Positions 59,779-64,000 of a stretch of DNA of 64,000 nt are shown one piece after another (positions within the stretch are counted from its first letter, which is position 1; each line of letters opens with the position of its first letter). Position numbers and translations under genes: made by a program. The notes under the pieces were generated by a model. It made no database searches and was not told the origin of the DNA. It saw nothing but the letters and a program-made list of their open reading frames with translations. The DNA comes from Methylomonas rapida (lineage in GTDB: Bacteria; Pseudomonadota; Gammaproteobacteria; Methylococcales; Methylomonadaceae), in contig NZ_CP113517.1 of assembly GCF_024360925.2 (NCBI RefSeq), forward strand, positions 3,100,001 through 3,164,000, given 5' to 3'.

Positions 59779-60735
59779 ATGAGCAGTCTGTATCTGGACA
59801 GGAAGAATCTCGGCATCAAACTCGACGGCCAGGCGCTGGCTATGTACGAGGACGGCGAGCGCAAGGGTTCCGTGCCCTTGCATTTGCTGGACCGGGTGGT
59901 GCTGCGCGGCAACGTGCAATTGGAAAGCCGGGTGCTAGGCGCGTTGTCGGAGCGCAATATCGGCTTGCTGGTGTTGTCTGGCCGCAATACCGACGCAACG
60001 GCGATGCTGGCGGGGCGTGCGCATAGCGATAGTACCCGGCGTTTGGGGCAATACCGGGTCAGCATGGATGACGGGTTGCGCACGCCGCTGGCGCGCTGGC
60101 TGGTGTTGATCAAAGTCAGGGCGCAACAGCGTCTGTTGAAAGACGCCTTGGCCGGCCGCGCGGATTTGCGCCATCCCTTGACGACGGCCAGCGAAACCTT
60201 GAACGGCATCATCGGCCAATTGCGCGAGGACCAGTTTGCACTTTCGCTGGCGAGTTTGCGTGGTTTCGAAGGCGCAGCCGCAGCCGCCTATTTCAACGGC
60301 TTTACGCGCTTGTTCGCGCCGGCCTTGAATTTTACCGGCAGAAACAAGCGCCCGCCGCCGGACCCGGTGAATGCTTGTTTGTCGCTGGGGTATACGCTAT
60401 TGCATTACGATGCGGTGCGGGCCTGTCATATCGTGGGTTTGGACAGCATGTTGGGGTTTTATCACGATGTCAATTTTGGCCGAGAATCCTTGGCCTGCGA
60501 CTTGATGGAACCCTTGCGGCCGTTGATGGATCGCTGGGTGTGGCAAATGTTTCGCGAGCGGCAACTGCGCGCCGAGCATTTCAGCGATGACAACGGCCGC
60601 TGCCAGATGAACAAGGCTGGCAGGCAATGCTTTTATGCCTTTTACGAATCGCAAGCAGGATCGGCGCGGCGCTTGCTGCGGCGTTATGGCCATGCGCTGG
60701 CCAAGCGTTACCAATCGGTTTACGAGGACTGCTGA
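59779..60735 (+). CDS. cas1: Cas1 integrase, catalytic copy
   Basis: 318 aa. N-terminal beta domain (SSLYLDRKNLGIKLDGQALA). Catalytic Glu164 in LRGFEGAAAAAYF, His229 in GFYHDVNFGRESL and Asp241 in ACDLMEPLRPLMDRW are all present. The stop overlaps the following cas1-like ATG (TGATG). Inserts new spacers at the leader end. Confidence 0.95.
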   Translation: MSSLYLDRKNLGIKLDGQALAMYEDGERKGSVPLHLLDRVVLRGNVQLESRVLGALSERNIGLLVLSGRNTDATAMLAGRAHSDSTRRLGQYRVSMDDGLRTPLARWLVLIKVRAQQRLLKDALAGRADLRHPLTTASETLNGIIGQLREDQFALSLASLRGFEGAAAAAYFNGFTRLFAPALNFTGRNKRPPPDPVNACLSLGYTLLHYDAVRACHIVGLDSMLGFYHDVNFGRESLACDLMEPLRPLMDRWVWQMFRERQLRAEHFSDDNGRCQMNKAGRQCFYAFYESQAGSARRLLRRYGHALAKRYQSVYEDC

Positions 60736-61478
60736 TGCGGCCTTTGTATATCGACGGCTCGCCCGGTTGCCGGGTGGTGCTGGACGAGCCCGCCTTGCGG
60801 GTTTGCCTGCCGGAAAAGGCCGATCAATTGTTTCCGCTGACGCGGGTGTCGCGCGTGGTCTGCAATGGCGTGGTGGAATGGAGCATGTCGGCCTTGCTGG
60901 CCTGCGCCGATGCCGGCATTACGGTGTTGTTTTTGGAAAGAAACGGTAAGGTCCGGGCGCGCTGGCTCGGGCATGGCGGCGAAAGACAATCCTTGACTCA
61001 ACGCTTGGTGGATTTATTGGCGCGCGGGGATGGGCCAGGCTTGTACGAAAACTGGTATTTGTCCATGGAGAAACTGGCGGCCCGCAGTTTCGCCCGACGC
61101 ATGGCGTTGAACGATTGGCGTGAAATTTCGGTGGTGCAACTCCGCAAGCAGCTGGCTTTGGCATTAGCGGAAACGGGCAGGCGGCGAGCCAATCTGCTGC
61201 AAAGTCTGTTGCATGCCGAGCTGCTGGCTTGGTTGCCGGATGCCGGTTTGGGCAGCGACGACGAAGCCTTGCTGGACGATAAGCTGGATTTGGCCAGCGA
61301 TATGAGCAAGCTGTTGATTTGGGATTTTTATCCAGCCTTGTTGGAATGGGATGGGGACGTGCAGCAAGCAGATATGCAGTCGATGGCGGCTTTGTTTCAG
61401 CAACGCACCGATCGCTGTTATCTGCTGTTTAGAAGCAGCATCAATAAGTTGCACCAGTTTTTGTTGGCGGTGAGCTGA
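60735..61478 (+). CDS. Second Cas1-like protein lacking catalytic residues
   Basis: 247 aa. The first 80 residues follow the Cas1 beta domain (RPLYIDGSPGCRVVLDEPAL, RVSRVVCNGVVEWSMSALLA, AGITVLFLERNGKVRARWLG) and match the neighbouring Cas1 in spacing of LY-D, RVV-G-V and GI-VL-L-RN. In the helical domain no RGFEG-type Glu and no HD-type His is seen. The region LASDMSKLLIWDFYPALLEW may correspond to the SLACDLMEPLRPLMDRW helix. It is about 70 residues shorter than Cas1. Likely a structural partner in a mixed Cas1 complex. It overlaps both neighbours by one base. Confidence 0.75.
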   Translation: MRPLYIDGSPGCRVVLDEPALRVCLPEKADQLFPLTRVSRVVCNGVVEWSMSALLACADAGITVLFLERNGKVRARWLGHGGERQSLTQRLVDLLARGDGPGLYENWYLSMEKLAARSFARRMALNDWREISVVQLRKQLALALAETGRRRANLLQSLLHAELLAWLPDAGLGSDDEALLDDKLDLASDMSKLLIWDFYPALLEWDGDVQQADMQSMAALFQQRTDRCYLLFRSSINKLHQFLLAVS

Positions 61479-61789
61479 TGGCCGACAGCCGGCTAGGTTT
61501 ATATTTGATTGCTTATGACATCGCCGATCCACGGCGTTTGTCGAAGGTACATCGTATTTTGAAGAAGGAGGGATTGCCGGTGCAGTATTCGGTGTTTACC
61601 GTGGTCATGAAGCGGCCGCGCATGCTGCGTTTGCTAGAGCGCATAGACGCACAGATTCTGCAGTTGGAGGACGATGTGCGTTGTTATCGTTTACCGGAAA
61701 ATTCCGAAGCCAACACGCTGGGCCGGCAATATTTCCCGGACGATGTCATGCTGTTTACCGGCGGCGTAAATAGGCTATTGAGCGGTTGA
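61478..61789 (+). CDS. cas2: Cas2, second copy
   Basis: 103 aa. GLYLIAYDIADPRRLSKVHR with the Cas2 Asp, and GLPVQYSVFTVVMKRPRMLR as second strand. Quite different from the first Cas2 of the same operon. Start overlaps the stop of the second Cas1-like gene. Two Cas2 types together with two Cas1 types suggest a four-component adaptation complex. Confidence 0.9.
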   Translation: MADSRLGLYLIAYDIADPRRLSKVHRILKKEGLPVQYSVFTVVMKRPRMLRLLERIDAQILQLEDDVRCYRLPENSEANTLGRQYFPDDVMLFTGGVNRLLSG

Positions 61790-61913
61790 GGCTGGAGCTG
61801 TGGGTGCGATGTTTGTGCCGGCGTCGCTACCGCGTCAAAGCGATTTTTTGCCGTACCTATTCAGCGCTTACCCCTGGTTTGTTGATAACTCATTGGAAAA
61901 GTATGCGAAATCC

Positions 61914-61973
61914 GTAGGAGCGACGCATAGTCGCGATCAAGCGCTTTCATTCGCGACTATGCGTCGCTCCTAC
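61914..61973. repeat. REP palindrome, GTAGGAGCGACG family
   Basis: Nearly perfect two-arm element (GTAGGAGCGACGCATAGTCGCGA and TCGCGACTATGCGTCGCTCCTAC) in the 240-base gap between cas2' and sbcD. Confidence 0.85.
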
Positions 61974-62029
61974 AGGAATTTCTGCATAGTTCATTTTGCT
62001 TTAAATAAAATTTGATATTTGGATTTTGC

Positions 62030-63268
62030 ATGAAGATTTTTCATACCTCGGACTGGCATTTGGGCCAGAGCTTGCGCGGATTTGACCGCTATTACGAACA
62101 TCAATGTTTTCTGGATTGGTTGTTGGCGCAGATCCGCACGGAAGACATCGACGTGTTGTTGGTGTCGGGCGATATTTTCGATAACGCCAATCCGTCTTCG
62201 GCCTCGCAAAAACAGTTGTACCGTTTCTTGCAGGCGGCCAGGGAAGCCGCACCGCATCTGCGCGTAGTGCTGATCGCCGGCAACCACGATTCGCCCGGAC
62301 GCCTGGAGGCACCGTCGCCGTTATTGGCGAGGTTTGAAACTCGCGTCGTCGGACAAACGGCAAGAATTGCGGACGGTAATATCGATCTCGAGCAACTCAT
62401 CATTCCGTTGCATGACCGTAACGATCAGCTGCGAGCCTGGTGTTTGGCCGTGCCGTTTTTGCGGCCGGGTGACGTGCCGCGCATCGAGAGCGAACAGGAT
62501 GCTTATCTGGCTGGCGTAGAAGCTTTGTACCAACAGGCTTTGCAGCAGATTTTGCTGAGGCGACACCCTGGCCAGGCCATCGTTGCGTTGGGGCATTGCC
62601 ATTTGGAGGGTGGGGCGACCTCGCGAGATTCGGAGCGGCGTATCGTGGTGGGCGGGCTGGAGGCTCTATCGGCTGGCATTTTCGACAAGCACATCGCCTA
62701 CGCCGCTTTGGGGCATTTGCATCTGCCGCAAGCCGTAGGCGGCAGGGAGTGGGTGCGCTATAGCGGTAGCCCGCTACCGATGTCGTTTGCTGAAACCGAG
62801 TACCCGCATCAGATCGTCAAGATAGAACTGGATGGGGAACGGCTCCAGGCCATCACTCCGTTGCGGGTGCCGCGCAGCGTGGAGCTGCTGAAAATACCAG
62901 CGCAACCGGCGCCGCTCCCGGAGGTTTTGCAGGCTTTACAGAACCTGCCGTATGACGACCTGAGCTTGCCCGAACGACAATGGCCTTATCTGGAGGTGCG
63001 GGTGAGTTTCGAGACACCGGAACCGGGCGCTCGGGCTTTGATAGAAGAGGCCATCAAACACAAGGCGGTGCGGCTGGCTGGCATCGACGCCAATTATCGG
63101 CGCGGCGACGGCTCGATGCACATTGATGAGGACAGCACATTTAATGACTTGAGCCAACTGCAAGCGGAGGATATTTTGCGACAGCATCATCAAACCCAAT
63201 ATGGTGGCCCCGTGCCCGACGATGTGATGAAAGCCTTTCAGGAATTGTTGCTGGAGGCGGAACTATGA
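62030..63268 (+). CDS. sbcD: SbcD exonuclease subunit
   Basis: 412 aa from ATG 62030. MKIFHTSDWHLGQSLRGFDR, DVLLVSGDIFDNANPSS and AGNHDSPGRL are the Mre11/SbcD phosphoesterase motifs; GHCHLEG and LGHLHLPQ complete the metal site. It cuts hairpins and DNA ends with SbcC. The stop overlaps the sbcC start (ATGA). Confidence 0.95.
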   Translation: MKIFHTSDWHLGQSLRGFDRYYEHQCFLDWLLAQIRTEDIDVLLVSGDIFDNANPSSASQKQLYRFLQAAREAAPHLRVVLIAGNHDSPGRLEAPSPLLARFETRVVGQTARIADGNIDLEQLIIPLHDRNDQLRAWCLAVPFLRPGDVPRIESEQDAYLAGVEALYQQALQQILLRRHPGQAIVALGHCHLEGGATSRDSERRIVVGGLEALSAGIFDKHIAYAALGHLHLPQAVGGREWVRYSGSPLPMSFAETEYPHQIVKIELDGERLQAITPLRVPRSVELLKIPAQPAPLPEVLQALQNLPYDDLSLPERQWPYLEVRVSFETPEPGARALIEEAIKHKAVRLAGIDANYRRGDGSMHIDEDSTFNDLSQLQAEDILRQHHQTQYGGPVPDDVMKAFQELLLEAEL

Positions 63269-64000
63269 AGATTTTAGCGGTGCGCGGCAAAAATTTGGCG
63301 TCGTTGGCTGGCGAGTTCGAGATCGATTTTTTGCAGCCGCCTTTGTCTACGGCCGGGCTGTTTGCGATCAGCGGCCCCACCGGCGCCGGCAAGAGTACGC
63401 TGTTGGACGCCTTGTGTCTGGCGCTGTACGACCGGACGCCGCGATTGCAGCATGCCGCCGCCCAGGGGGTGCGTCTGCGCGATGTCGGCGACGAAACCCT
63501 GCCGCCACAGGATGTGCGTAACGTGTTGCGCCGTGGTTGCGCGGACGGTTATGCGGAAGTGGATTTCATCGGCAACGACAAACAGCATTATCGCAGCCGT
63601 TGGAGCGTGCGGCGCGCGCATGGCCGGGTCGACGGCCGGTTGCAGGCTACCGAAATGAGTTTGTTGCGTCTGCCGGAAGCGCAGCCAATAGGCGGTGTGA
63701 AAACCGAGGTGTTGGAACACATACGCCAACGGCTGGGTTTGAGTTTCGAGCAATTTACTCGCGCGGTGTTGCTGGCGCAAAACGAATTCAGCGTGTTCTT
63801 GAAAGCCGGCGACGACGAACGCGCCAGTCTGCTGGAAACCCTGACCGGCACCGACGAATACAGCCGCATTTCCATGTTGGCTTTCGAACGAGCCAAGCAG
63901 GAAAAGGGGCGTCTGGAGGCATTGTCCAGCCAGTTGGCCGTGCAACAGCCTTTGGCGGCGGAGCAACGCCAGGCAATCGAAGCGCAAAAACAAACGGTGG
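63265..64000 (+). CDS. sbcC: SbcC ATPase subunit, N-terminal part
   Basis: 245 residues before the window ends. MKILAVRGKNLASLAGEFEI, Walker A GPTGAGKSTLLDAL around residues 37-50, and Q-loop region FTRAVLLAQNEFSVFLKAGD are as in SbcC/Rad50. The coiled coil begins after about residue 205. SbcCD opens palindromic DNA, notable beside so many REP hairpins. Confidence 0.95.
   Translation, partial: MKILAVRGKNLASLAGEFEIDFLQPPLSTAGLFAISGPTGAGKSTLLDALCLALYDRTPRLQHAAAQGVRLRDVGDETLPPQDVRNVLRRGCADGYAEVDFIGNDKQHYRSRWSVRRAHGRVDGRLQATEMSLLRLPEAQPIGGVKTEVLEHIRQRLGLSFEQFTRAVLLAQNEFSVFLKAGDDERASLLETLTGTDEYSRISMLAFERAKQEKGRLEALSSQLAVQQPLAAEQRQAIEAQKQTV

Overview
The window looks like chromosomal DNA of a gammaproteobacterium. 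The Mu-type phage genes, RAYT/REP elements and SbcCD all fit that. A Methylomonas-like methanotroph is my guess from general resemblance only; no rRNA or taxonomic marker gene is present. No tRNA or rRNA gene was seen.

Region 1 (1 to about 32,020) is most of a Mu-like transposable prophage that runs off the left edge. A divergent control region (19,115-19,206) holds a clear sigma70-type early promoter with an operator palindrome inside it. Leftward from it come Ner-like and XRE regulators, the DDE transposase, the AAA+ activator, Gam, GemA and Mor, followed by late genes: protease/scaffold, major capsid, head-tail connector genes, sheath, tube, tail chaperone with a -1 frameshift, tape measure, circularization protein and hub. 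Rightward come the repressor, a secreted protein, then lysis (holin, endolysin, Rz/Rz1), terminase, portal, gpF and gpG. So the lysis/packaging block faces away from the head/tail block, whereas in Mu these are collinear. A 16-bp palindrome, CTGGAAACRTTTCCAG, lies 59-71 bp upstream of three late transcription units and probably binds the late activator. A second gpG-like gene lies on the minus strand near 21 kb.

Region 2 (about 32.2-38.6 kb) is a fragment of a plasmid or integrative element. It begins with a truncated IS21-family istA and the 3' end of an interrupted gene. Next come a CobT-like VWA protein, a MazE/MazF-type pair whose toxin carries an in-frame TGA, and several small unknown proteins. 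Four genes have similar two-tier hairpins directly upstream of the ribosome binding site. The fragment ends in a 17-codon truncated ORF. A Fic enzyme gene with a perfect hairpin terminator follows.

Region 3 (40.3-61.8 kb) is the centrepiece: a type III-A CRISPR-Cas locus with cas6, a TIGR02584-type CARF protein, cas10 (HD and GGDD intact), csm2, csm3, csm4 and csm5. Three more CARF proteins follow: a CARF-HEPN protein (Cas02710/TIGR02710 type), a CARF-adenosine deaminase (Cad1 type) with all deaminase motifs, and a CARF-PD-(D/E)XK nuclease (Card1/Can2 type). A 12-repeat array comes next, then an unusual adaptation operon cas2-cas1-cas1'-cas2' whose second Cas1 lacks the catalytic residues. 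The expected logic is that target RNA binding switches on Cas10, cyclic oligoadenylates form, and several CARF effectors fire in parallel: RNA cleavage, ssDNA/ssRNA cleavage, and adenosine nucleotide deamination. A RAYT transposase, a YefM/YoeB pair and many REP palindromes are interleaved at module boundaries.

Two IS1380-family copies of equal length (1,668 bp) and identical transposase bracket cas6 to card1. One is inserted inside a CRISPR repeat, splitting the array. Both have their own 5-bp target duplications, so they arrived independently. The window ends with sbcD and the start of sbcC.
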